Shown here: positions 54,014-64,000 of the stretch, in pieces
Layout: each line of letters begins with the position of its first letter
Numbering within the stretch: the first letter of the stretch is position 1
Source: Cordia subcordata
Lineage: Eukaryota > Streptophyta > Magnoliopsida > Boraginales > Cordiaceae
Length of the DNA stretch: 64,000 nt
Reading direction: 5' to 3'
Assembly: GCA_028554755.1 (NCBI GenBank)
Contig: JAPTOF010000011.1
Span: 4,740,501 to 4,804,500, forward strand
Notes under the pieces: generated by a model
Database searches by the model: none
What the model was told of the DNA's origin: nothing
What the model saw: the letters and a program-made list of their open reading frames with translations, nothing else
Made by a program: the position numbers and the translations under genes

Positions 54014-54656
54014 GCAATAATGGTTATTTTATGTTAATTGTAAGCCAACTAAATTTAACAGAAAACAACCCACCTTATTTAATTTATAGCCCACTACACT
54101 AAACAATCAGATTTGGATCTCTCCTAACTCATATTCCACTCTCGGACACTCAACTTATAGCCCTTGACAAAATAATCCCATATTTTAAAATTTAAAAATA
54201 AATTGATTGATTCAAGTATAGTATTAAAACTTCAAAACAATGTATTAATTAGGGAAGGATCCTAATTCTCCGATAACAAAGATATATGAAATGCGGATCA
54301 TTAAACAGATCGTGCTTTATCGAGCAATAGTCGTCTAGTCGAGTGCAAGCGCGAGCACCGTAACGCTTGGTTGGTTGGACATATGGACCTTGTGACTAAT
54401 AGACGACGCAGTTTGTATTTTCTGATAATAAATAGTCATTATTCATGGATTGAATTCAGTGCTTGAACAAGAAATTAAAGCAAGAAAACCAATACAAAAT
54501 TTCAAGAGTATTTGTCTGAATTAATTAGCAAAGAACATCCAATCCACCTGAAAGAATAAACCAATCGCTACAAAAGAATTAAAGCACCAGAAATAAAATA
54601 GTACTTATTTACAGTTAGTTAATGGGCACTGTGATTGTGAATGCATCAGCCGAAAT
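54014..54656. other. Intergenic / 3' region of the BAP paralog
   Basis: No coding sequence seen; the part near 54656 should include the 3' UTR of the minus-strand gene. Confidence 0.45.
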
Positions 54657-55172
54657 TCAATATCTGTAACCTACTGGAACACCAGTTGCAACCCCATTGC
54701 AGACCTTATCATAACCCACCGGAACTGCCGGCCACGGCCACGAGCAGCCACCGGTAAACGCACCGTTCTCCGGCGTCTTTACTCTCACAGAAAGATTAAT
54801 AATCCCATTCCTCTCACCATAGGTGTCCCTCAGCCTATAACTCAAGAATTGCAGATGACCTTGTGGTATATACCCTCCAAGAAAATCCGACGTGGGAATG
54901 TTGGCTGTGCCAACAATTTTATCCCCTGAATGAGTCTTGCAATGCACTTCCACTGTAACGCAACTTGCATGGATTGGCAAATTCAGCACAATCTTTTCGT
55001 TCCATGAAGGGTAGCTTCCGCCATCTTTGTCCATCGTCGTCTGCTGAGCATTGCATGCGTCAGTTTTTACGGTCACGAAGGTGTTTTTCTTCACCCTTTG
55101 CCTTCGATTCACGAGTAATTCTTCCCCAGAGATCACCGTAAATTCTACGACACGGGTCGCTGCTGCAGCCAT
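54657..55172 (-). CDS. C2-domain protein, BON1-associated protein (BAP) type, copy 2
   Basis: A 171-aa single-exon paralog of 38336-38851. The frame is open further upstream to 55235, but the Met at 55172 (MAAAATRVVEFTVISGEEL) aligns with the other copy's start, so I chose it. The C2 domain covers most of the protein: VVEFTVISGEELLVNRRQR, VKTDACNAQQTTMDKDGG, YPSWNEKIVLNLP, VEVHCKTHSGDKIVGTA, GHLQFLSYRLRDTYGERN. The tail SWPWPAVPVGYDKVCNG is shared with the paralog. No stop or frameshift is present, and the conserved parts are nearly identical, which suggests both copies are under constraint. Expected role: phospholipid binding at a membrane and restraint of cell death with a BON1-type copine; inferred from the family. 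Confidence 0.88.
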   Translation of the reverse strand: MAAAATRVVEFTVISGEELLVNRRQRVKKNTFVTVKTDACNAQQTTMDKDGGSYPSWNEKIVLNLPIHASCVTVEVHCKTHSGDKIVGTANIPTSDFLGGYIPQGHLQFLSYRLRDTYGERNGIINLSVRVKTPENGAFTGGCSWPWPAVPVGYDKVCNGVATGVPVGYRY

Positions 55173-55269
55173 GCCAAAAAAAAAATTGTGGAGAGAATTT
55201 GTATTTGTTTTCAAGGAGTTGAAACTTGATCTCAACTAGATGTTGTAATGGGGTATTGTAACATGATAC

Positions 55270-55282
55270 TATAAATAGATTG
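55270..55282 (-). promoter_or_regulatory. TATA box of the copy 2 BAP-type gene
   Basis: CTATTTATAGTAT on the minus strand about 100 bp upstream of the start codon. Confidence 0.55.
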
Positions 55283-55391
55283 AGAAAAACGTGTGTCTGC
55301 CTTGGTGCTAGGAAGATGCGTGAGCAGTGGGGTGGTAGAAGTTTGTTGCGAAATCGGTGTTGTATATGAAGATGGAGAGAAAGGAGAGAGA

Positions 55392-55452
55392 AAGAGGGAC
55401 GTTGCTTCTGTTGGTCAGTTTCTCCAACGTGCGTGTTGAAAAGTATTATCTT
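55392..55452 (-). promoter_or_regulatory. Upstream block shared with BAP copy 1
   Basis: ACGTTGCTTCTGTTGG and GCGTGTTGAAAAGTATT match the block at about 39060-39120, roughly 225-270 bp upstream of the start codon in both genes. Confidence 0.65.
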
Positions 55453-55459
55453 GAGACTA

Positions 55460-56439
55460 CAAAAATGGACTTTCTTTTAATATATTTTGAATTTTTGACA
55501 CCATACTTTAATCAATCATTTTATTTTTAAATTTTAAATTATAATAAAAAATAAAATGTGAGATATTTTTAATAAAATAAAATCCAATTATTAATTAATT
55601 AAACATGTGCATAATAAATAATTTTTTTGTCAGTAAAATACGATTAAATTAACATGTCTATTTATGTAAGTCGCAAGTAAATAAATAAATACCTAATTAA
55701 AAGTTATGCAAGCAACATGTCAAGTTGCATCCGCAGAATAAATAATTAAAGAAAAGGTACTTATATATCTAATATATTTCTTTATCTTCACTCCTGATTG
55801 ATGCTAATTTTTGTGGGTTTCACATTCTTTAAAAGCATATCTCTTGATTTTATTGGTATTGATTATTTGTTAATTGTTCCATTTTAGTTTTATAAAAGAA
55901 AATCTTTTTCTTGACTATCTTTTAATTGCATGCTTTTCTGTTTTTAATAGCCCAGAAATTGTCTTGTTACTGATTGCGGGTTAACTTTGACTTTTGAAAA
56001 AATAAAAAGAGAATACTTAAATCATGTTATGACTCCTACTTTGTTTTCTTCCAGTCGTCGCAATCTCTCGAAGTTTTACATAAAAGTTCATGACAATTAC
56101 GGTGTCTTTCTTTTAGGACGCAATGATAGAGATGGATTTAATATCCTCTTCTAAAGTCCTTGAAGTTACAAGTAATAATTCCAATTAATTACTTGTAATT
56201 CGCAAATTTTGTGCACCTATAAAATATAGTGCTCCTTAAATTGCATGTTTTACACGCTCTACTAAAATGATGTTGTTTAAAATTAAAACATAAAACATAT
56301 TTTAACAGGTTAAAGCGAAGCGTTAAAATCGTTGCTGTAGTTTTGCGTATAGGTTCTCTGAATATTTATCTTCTAATGTCTGAGCATTTATCTTCTAATA
56401 TGTGATTGAAGTACTATTATTTTGAATTTTGAAAACTAT
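55460..56439. other. Intergenic, no gene seen
   Basis: AT-rich; no open frame with a recognisable domain. Confidence 0.45.
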
Positions 56440-57500
56440 CATTTTGGGCATTCAGTATTAGTGTTATTTTGAATTTTGAACAAATAGCTTATACAGTTTG
56501 AACTAATAGTTTATTCATTTTGAACTAGAAGTTTATTCAATTTACACTTACAAGAACCATCATTTTGAACTTTGAGAACTATTATTTCGAACTACTGTTA
56601 ATTTATCAAACATATCAGTATTTTGTGAACTATTAGTGTAACAAATTAAATACTATACTGATTTTGCACATATAGTGTATGAATTTTAATTAGTGGTTTA
56701 TTCATTTTGAACCAATGGTTTATTCAGTTTGAACTAGTAGGTAATTCATTCTGAACCAGTAGTTTTTTTAATTTAAGCTAGTACTTTATTCATTTTGAAC
56801 CAGCAGTTTATTCATATTGAACTAGTATTTTATTATTTTGAACCATGATTTTTATTTTTTATTAGGTAACATGATATCAATTTGAACCAATAGTATTTTC
56901 AATTTGAACCAGTAGTATTTTTATTTTGAACCAGTAGTTTATTTAATTTAAACTAATAATTTAGTCAGTTTGAACCACTAGTTTATTTATTTGAACTAGT
57001 ACTTTATTCATTTTGACCCATGATTTTTATTTTATCAAGTAGCATGATATTAATTTTGAACCAATAGTTTATTTATTTTGAACTAATAGTTTATTCAATT
57101 TGAACTAGTAGTTTAGTCATTTCGAACCATTAGTTTATTCATTTTGAACCAGTATTTTATTTATTTTGATCTATAATTTATTCATTTTGAACTATGATAT
57201 TTATTTTATTAGGTACCATGATATCAATTTTAAACTAGTAGTTTATTTATTTTGAACCAATAGTTTATTCAGTTTGAACCAGTAGTTCAGTCATTTTAAA
57301 CTAGTAGTTTATTCATTATGAACCAATACTTTATTCATTTTGAACCATGATTTTTATTTTATCAAGTAGCATGATTTCAATTTTGAAGCAGTAATTTATT
57401 CATTTTGAACTAATAGTTTAGTCATTTTGAACCAATAGTTCATTCATTTTGAACCATGATTTTTATTTTATCAAGTAGCATGATTTCAATTTTGAATCTT
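56440..57500. repeat. AT-rich minisatellite of about 22-bp units
   Basis: About 1 kb of degenerate units built on TTTATTCATTTTGAACCAGT, with a recurring TGATTTTTATTTTATCAAGT insert that marks a higher-order period. Related sequence in inverted orientation lies at 60057-61090. Confidence 0.85.
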
Positions 57501-58020
57501 GACTTTTAGTTTATCATATAATAGAACATCGCTTCTCAAGTATTTTGTAATGTGAAATTTAGAATATATTTTCAAAGCGAATTTACACATTTTGTCAGTG
57601 ATGTTAATACGTTTTCAGAGTGATATTCAAAAACATATTGAGGTTGCAGTAGAAATTGTTACCTTTCTGTCGATGTTGTTGATTTGGATGAGGTCATTAG
57701 AGTTTTTTAGTCGTAGGAGAAGTTGTTGTCATCAGAGTTGCGAGATAGACAAAGAGGTTTCTGGGAGTTTTGGTTGATTTAAGTCTTATTGTATAACACA
57801 GATGTCTAACATGCAGGAAGGTGCATGGTAGTTGTGAGACGCATAGTAATTAGGAAGCATAGTGTAGAGACAGCTTGTAATTAGGGTCATCAGGGGGCTG
57901 CTCAGTATCATCTTATCCTATATTTAAGTTATAATAATGTTTCTGGCCATTTTTTGTATTCTTAAATTTTTGTTCAATATGTCAAATTATATTAGAGCTA
58001 TAGATTTATATTATCATATA
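57501..58020. other. Spacer between minisatellite and foldback element
   Basis: The open frame at 57592-57777 has no recognisable domain. Nothing else is identified. Confidence 0.4.
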
Positions 58021-59019
58021 AAGGGCAAATTATTCTACTGTCACTAAACTATTCATCTAGTCATATTTTAACCACAAACTATTTTTTATTTCAAAACGAC
58101 CATTAGTTTTTCAAATGGTCTTATTTAAACCACCCGTTGAAAAACTTGGCAAATTGTGATGAAAACATAAATACTTATAAATTAAATGACTTGAGTATTT
58201 TTTTCTTTTTAGTTTTTAATTATCATTATTATTTTAATAAGATAATAAATTATCATTATTTTGTTGTCCTAAATTTTTTATTTTACCTTGGCTAAAAACT
58301 AAATATTATAGTAACAAAACACTCATTATGATCACAAGAAATGTGGTGTATTTTATATGATTTGGCCTCTTGTTATAAAAGATATTTTTATATTAAATAG
58401 ATACATTCAATATTCTGAATAAAAAATTAATTTTTAATAACATAATAGGATAATCAAACTTAAATATGCCTCGAAGTTAGTGGCAGATCCACATTTCCGT
58501 AAGTGGTGCTTGATTTTTTAATAAAAATATTACTATTATTTTTATTTTTTAAATAAAACGTCAAAACATATTAAGTGCACCGACCTATAATGAGTGTTCC
58601 TCTCATGATCATGATGATTGTTTTGTTACTATAATTTTTTATTTTTAGCCAAAGTAAAATAAAAAAATTTAGGCCACAAAAAAAACTTGTAATTTATTAT
58701 CTTGTGAAAACAAGAAAGCAAAACAAGCTAAAATTGAAAGCAAAAAAGAAAGAGAAAAGTCAGGGAAAAAAAAAAAAAGAAAACAAAAAGAATAAAGAGC
58801 CAAAAAAAGAAGATTGAAAATTAATTAAATTAAAAAATACTGAAGTTACTTAATTTTTAAGTATTTATTTTTTTACCACAATTTGTTAAGTTTTCTAAAG
58901 GAATGACTTAAATGAGACCATTTTGAAAAACTAATGGCTGTTCTAAAACCAAAAATAGTTTAATGGTCAAAACAGGGCTAGCTAAATAGTTTAGTGATCT
59001 CTGGAGCAATTTATCCTAT
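58021..59019. mobile_element. Foldback element with long inverted arms
   Basis: The arm 58021 to about 58340 is inverted at about 58605-59019. Matching blocks include TCACTAAACTATT, CATTAGTTTTTCAAA.TGGTCT and TATAGTAACAAAAC (and their inverses). A loop of roughly 265 bp lies between. It has no coding capacity. The class could be a MULE-type or other long-TIR MITE; no target duplication was found. Confidence 0.75.
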
Positions 59020-60056
59020 TCTAAAATTCACTTATAGAATACCTTTGCACGTCAAATATGTCAGAAGTACTTAATTATCATGTTTTAACATATACCATCG
59101 ATATTTTTTTACTAATTCTGGATTAAATAGGAAATTTAGGGAAAGTGAGAAAAATAATTAGTCAAATGTGACAAGAAATTACTTGTAGTTTACAATAATT
59201 GTTTCAATTACTGACTTTTAAATTGTGGACAGGATGCTGCTTATTGTCATCCTATCCTTTAACAAATTCTTTCTACTGGGTCTAGTAATGGATATGATAA
59301 GAAGGATAAGATTCTACTACAAAATTAATTAGTATTAAGTGGAGTAATTTAATATTTTACATATCAAATTTAGTTTCTTCACTAAAGTTAATTAAATGGC
59401 CTTCTTTATGTAATATAATTTAGTTGTTAAACATGCTTTCACGTAGTACGTACAAAAACGTGTTGCTGAATGTTTTTGCACAAGAGTTAATTCATATGAA
59501 TTGAACATAGCTAGATTCTTGTATGGGTGGTTACCAATCACACAATTTGTGTATGCCGGGTTCAGGAAAATATGACTCCGATTCAGTTGGGTCTTGAAGT
59601 CTTGGCCTCACAATCATGCCTTCATCGGGGTCAAGTGGATAAGTATAAAACCGTAGTCGACTGCTAAGAGATTCTTGACAGAATTTTATCTAGAAGTCTA
59701 ACTTTAACTCTGCAGTTAGACTACTTATCTATGAGTTCCAGTAATCATCCTTATACAAATACTTGTATCTCGATTTTATTAAACTCTACTACTAGAATCA
59801 TTCTTGATATGTACCACGAGTTTTATTCCTATCCATGTATAAATGTAGTATGTATATAGACACACAATTGATTTGATGTGTCGAATAGCATGTGTATTAT
59901 GGTCCAGAAAGTGCCTAGAAATTGAATGGGAATACTATAGTATTATTGCACCTTTTCTATTTGAATTGGACCCGAGCCATCCAAAGTCAGAAATATAGCA
60001 GTAATTGTGCACTATATGCATAGTATTCCATATGAACACTGTATACCATACTATAC
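59020..60056. other. Intergenic, no gene seen
   Basis: No domain-bearing frame on either strand. Confidence 0.45.
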
Positions 60057-61090
60057 ATGAACAATATATGCACAATACGTAACAGTATATATGTTCAAAA
60101 TTTTTATATTAAGTTGCAAATATGTTCAAAACTCTTATATTATATGCTTATAAATTGTACTTTATGTTCAAAATTTTTATATTATATATTCAAAACTCTT
60201 ATATTACATATTCAAAAATTTAAAAGCAAGTTCACAAAAAAAAAAAAAAATTATGATCTCATAAATTTTATACTCTATGTTCAAAGCTATTATATTTCAT
60301 GCTCATAAAGCATGTTCAAAAATTTTATAGTATAGGTTTAAAACTCTTACATTAAGTTGTAAATATGTTCAAAACTCTTATATTATATGTTTATAGATCA
60401 TGTTCAAAATTTTTATATTATAGGTTCAAAACTCTTATGTTAAGCTGCAAACATGTTTAAACCTCTTATATTACATGCTTATAGAGCATGTTCAAAATTC
60501 TTATATTATAGATTCAAAATTTTAAATTATAGGTTCAAAACTCTTATATTAAGTTGCAAACATATTCAAAACTCTTATAATAATATTCAAAAGTTTAAAA
60601 GCAAGTTTACAAAATAAAATTATAATTCCATAAATTTTATGTATGTCCATACATAAAAATATGCGAGTAAATTTGGTATGTATTCAAAACTATTGTTTTA
60701 TACATTCAAAACCACTACATTATTTGTTCAAAATAAATAAGTGTGCTATCTAATCAATTAATAGTTCAAAACTATTACTCTATATGTTCAAAACTAATAC
60801 ACTATTAGTTCAAAATGAATAAGTGCGCTACCTAACTAATTAATAGTTTTAGTTCAAAACTATTGTTCTATATCTTGAAAACCAATACACTGTTAGTTCA
60901 AAATGAATAAGTATGCTATCTACTCAATTAACAGGCCTAGTTCAAAACTGTTGTTCAATATGTTTAAAACCAATACATTACTGGTTCAAAATGAATAAGT
61001 ATGTTATTTGATTAGTTAACAGTGCTAGTTTAAAATTATTGTTCTATATATTCAAAATTCTTATATTATATATTCAAAACTTTAATACAG
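60057..61090. repeat. AT-rich minisatellite built on GTTCAAAACTCTTATATTA
   Basis: Degenerate units of about 20-40 bp to 60650, then longer units of roughly 60-95 bp containing GTTCAAAATGAATAAGT. The inverse of that motif (TTATTCATTTTGAAC) is the core of the array at 56440-57500. Confidence 0.85.
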
Positions 61091-61678
61091 GGAATAGACG
61101 AATTTGATTAAGCCAAAATGTCAAACACTTAATCTATATTATTTTAAATCATTTGTTAGCTAGCCAAATTCTCCATCCTTTCGCTCTTACACATCAAGCA
61201 CATGTTACCTACCACTACCATGCCATACACCACCACCGTGACGTACACACGGATTTATTTGTATAGATTTGAGAAAATAACAAAAAAAATAGAGAGAAAG
61301 AGAATAGCAGCGATAATTCGCATCGACAATGAAACTAAATTGACATGAAGATTGAAGACTACCATATAATCATGCAAAGATGATGATCGTGATGGCGATG
61401 TCTAATTTAAAATCAGACGGGTTGATTTTGCTAGAGAGAGACAAAAAGACGAAAAAGGAAGTGAGTGAGAGGGAGAGAACGAAATGAGAGGCTTCAGATA
61501 TTTTTTTTTTTAAAAGCACATGTCTTCCACCTTATTTAAAGTGCACAGTGTTCTATAAAAGCACAGTTCCTACAGAGTATAACAAAATTTGCAACCAAAG
61601 AGAGAGGAATACTATCAAACATTGACTAGCAAAACTTATCTTCTGATCATGGATTCCTTGGAACTTCTACTAGAAGGC
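61091..61678. other. Intergenic, no gene seen
   Basis: Purine-rich GAGA stretches at about 61280-61490 resemble terminal regions of MULE-type elements, without identified ends. Confidence 0.35.
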
Positions 61679-61790
61679 TTTTTTTTTTTTTTTTGAAACT
61701 CCCCACTCCCAACCCAATCCCCTTGTTTCCTATGGAATTCGAACTCAAGACATCACTTCTATTGAAAGGTCTCCCATAAAATTTGTTGAA
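61679..61790 (-). mobile_element. tRNA-derived SINE, 5'-truncated
   Basis: On the minus strand a box B (GAGTTCGAATTCC, 61746 to 61734) is followed by a G-rich body (GGGGATTGGGTTGGGAGTGG) and an A16 tail. The box A side is missing where a MITE-like end begins at 61795. Confidence 0.6.
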
Positions 61791-61794
61791 CTTA

Positions 61795-62359
61795 AGGCTT
61801 GTTTGAATTAACTTTTTTTAAAAGTACTTTTTTTAAAAAAAATTTGAAAAAAGTGTTTTTTAGAAGTTAAAGATTCTAACTTCTTGGAAAAGTTGAACTT
61901 AACTTTTTGCAAAATCTCAACTTTTTATGAAATCTAATTCAAATTATTGCAAAAAATATGTTCTTTTCATTTAATTTATTGGGTATGTCAAGTCCCTAGG
62001 TCTCAAGTATCATGAAAAAAATAAAGGAAAGAGGCACATCTATATATTAATAAGTCTCTATTTGATCTATTTGTAAAATTTTAATCGTAGAATTGTGAAG
62101 TTTTTTAAGAAGTTTTTTAGTTAAAAATATTGTTGAACAAAAGTTATAATATTGAATATTTGGTATCACTTTTATACTATTGAACTTTCCATTAGTCCCA
62201 GCAATGCATTAATTGGGAAAGTTTTTATTTTTTAGGTGTTTTAGCCTTGATTTTAATTTAAAACTCTTCTGAAAAATGAGTCAAATAAATTAGTTTTAAC
62301 TTCTAAAATTAATAAAAATACTTTTTGAAGTATTTAAAGAATTGGACCAAACAAACACT
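61795..62359. mobile_element. Possible MITE, longer member of the GTTTG-ended group
   Basis: The left end AGGCTTGTTTGAATT follows TTA, and the right end is the inverse of AGTGTTTGTTTGGTCC. The interior carries AAAAGTACTTTTT motifs as in the other members but is much longer, perhaps through a nested insertion. Confidence 0.4.
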
Positions 62360-63394
62360 AAAATGGATTCTTATTATTATTATCATCATCATCGTCATCT
62401 TCAATTATCATTATCATTATTATTATGATTATTATCATCATTATTTTATGTGTAAACTTAGGTGATATATCAAAGTAAGAATTTTTTTCTCTAATTTTTT
62501 TCTCTCTTCTTTTGGCTTTCCAAATAAATTATACATATAAGAATGTGTAATGAAAATAGATTGATGAATGTGTAATTAAATAGATTGATATCGTATTTAT
62601 CATATTTTGTCAAGTATTACTGGATATGGTCTTATTCCTATTACTCATTTGACAAGTATTCCCCCTTCTCTATTTTGCTTGGTGGTGTTTGATCTTTTTT
62701 TTAATACTTTTAACTGGATGCTTGAATATGTAACACATCTGGAAAATTATCTTCTGTAATCTGCAAATTTGTATTTTCTTTGACACATTAATTTGGTTTG
62801 ATGTTCCTATACACAGTTACTAAATCTAAAATTGTATCCAGAATAAGAAGACTTCCTGAAGGCCCAATTTGAGAACTCAATTCATCCTTGTGGAAATATT
62901 GGGGTCATGTTAAGAACCACTAAAATTTCATCTTAATAATTAATTAGCCAATGAGATGAGCGACCAATACCTTTATATGATGAACTTAAAATTTGAGATT
63001 TTCAATATGGAAGGATTGCAACTTAATTTTACCTAATATAATTAAATTACAATTCAAAATGTTTTCAAATTTAAAATAAATTGACAACCCTTTCTGCAAC
63101 ACCGTCAAAACTCCATGATAAAATTAGGGGGAATTTATAGATCATCCACGTGCCGTACATGGCATGCGATAGCCTTTATCTCGTGTTTCAATCCTACCAA
63201 CACCATGTAATAATGTTAGGACACAAGACGCTAGGCCAATTCAAAACCATAATAGGCGACAATTATAAATATTTTTTTTATTTTCACAAATAAAAAATAA
63301 ATAAATTTTAATAATATATGCTTATTTATTTATTTGATAAATAGGTATTTATAATCATTACTGTTAGTTGAAATGATTAAAATAGACTTTTTAT
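62360..63394. other. Intergenic; trinucleotide microsatellite
   Basis: A mixed TTA/TCA repeat lies at about 62366-62445. No gene is seen in the rest. Confidence 0.5.
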
Positions 63395-64000
63395 TTGTTT
63401 TTTCTTTTTGGTCGAAATGGGACATTCATTAAAACCCAAGCAACATCACAACCAATGTCCAGAAAAGATTGGACAGAAAAGCAAACAGCAAAATACAACT
63501 ATTGGGCCAAACAAGCAAGTCTAATAAGAAAAAGAAAAATTGCGATGAGAGCATGGACCAACAAAGCCAAAATAAAAACAAATTCTAACTATAAGAAGAA
63601 GATGACGAACAACTTCTATCATGATTGTTGAAGCAGCAAAGCAACAGAAATGGCCATCAGCGATTAGCAAAAACGAGATCTATGGCTCAGCATTAACAAA
63701 CATCCTTACTATAGTCACCAAGGGAGGAAAACCGCCACAAAACTCACAAAGATCCAAAAACCATGCTAGCAACGTAACGCTTGCTGAGAGGCAAAGAGCT
63801 AATAGCATGAACATGAGTTTGATGGGACTCATTACCACCGACAAAGGTTGGGCCAAAAAATTTCACACCTTACTTGGTTTAAATATCTTTTAAAAAAGAA
63901 CGAATTCATTAAATTTATGACTTGAATAGATAACGTCAAAATTCACCTTATCACCTTTGAAAACAAGGACAAAAGAAGAATCACGAGCATTGAGCAATAA
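63395..64000 (-). mobile_element. LINE 3' region, continuing past the window
   Basis: On the minus strand the sequence ends GGGTTTTAATGAATGTCCC then ATTTCGACC and an A-rich tail, the same kind of end as at 34376. Upstream is a long T-rich, Cys/Leu-coding stretch as in a LINE 3' UTR. No RNase H motif is certain inside the window. Confidence 0.45.

Overview
The window is nuclear DNA of a flowering plant, most likely a eudicot. It is AT-rich and holds four intact protein-coding genes and one tRNA gene among many decayed transposable elements. The plant assignment rests on a PLS-class PPR protein with a DYW domain, plant Copia, chromovirus-Gypsy, PIF/Harbinger, hAT and CACTA elements, and BAP-type C2 proteins. 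I cannot name the species.

Layout. A Copia LTR end lies at 1-384. An intron-less 823-aa DYW-type PPR gene is on the minus strand (2829-5300). From 5.3 to 27 kb there are only mobile elements: a MITE with another element nested in it (6285-7495); a decayed Copia (about 10.35-13.72 kb) abutting a second, inverted Copia (13717-16795) whose long 5' leader holds seven tRNA-like modules; and a PIF/Harbinger transposon whose transposase is split by an 8-kb hAT element, which itself contains a chromodomain-bearing Gypsy element. A five-exon transmembrane RING-H2 E3 ligase gene is on the plus strand (27535-33751), followed by LINE remnants and tRNA-Gly(GCC) on the minus strand (35722-35792). Two paralogous 171-aa C2-domain proteins of the BON1-associated protein type lie on the minus strand (38336-38851 and 54657-55172). 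Between them is a complete Copia element with 5-bp target-site duplications (45370-52334). The last 9 kb has AT-rich minisatellites in inverted arrangement, a 1-kb foldback element, a tRNA-derived SINE tail and a LINE tail.

From memory, PPR, RING and BAP1-like genes are neighbours in Arabidopsis (AT3G61170, AT3G61180, AT3G61190). If so, the four genes are a conserved ancestral block inflated by insertions and by one BAP duplication. No operon or shared pathway is implied: the PPR protein should act in organelle RNA editing, the RING protein in ubiquitination at a membrane, and the C2 proteins at membranes in restraint of defence cell death.

The strongest candidate for something unusual is the array of seven tRNA-like units (15144-16122). 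They are spaced about 150 bp apart, each is followed by a T-run, and all lie antisense inside the leader of a Copia element. Two units are recognisable as tRNA-Leu(AAG) and tRNA-Ser(TGA). Two further isolated tRNA-like modules lie in other elements of the window.
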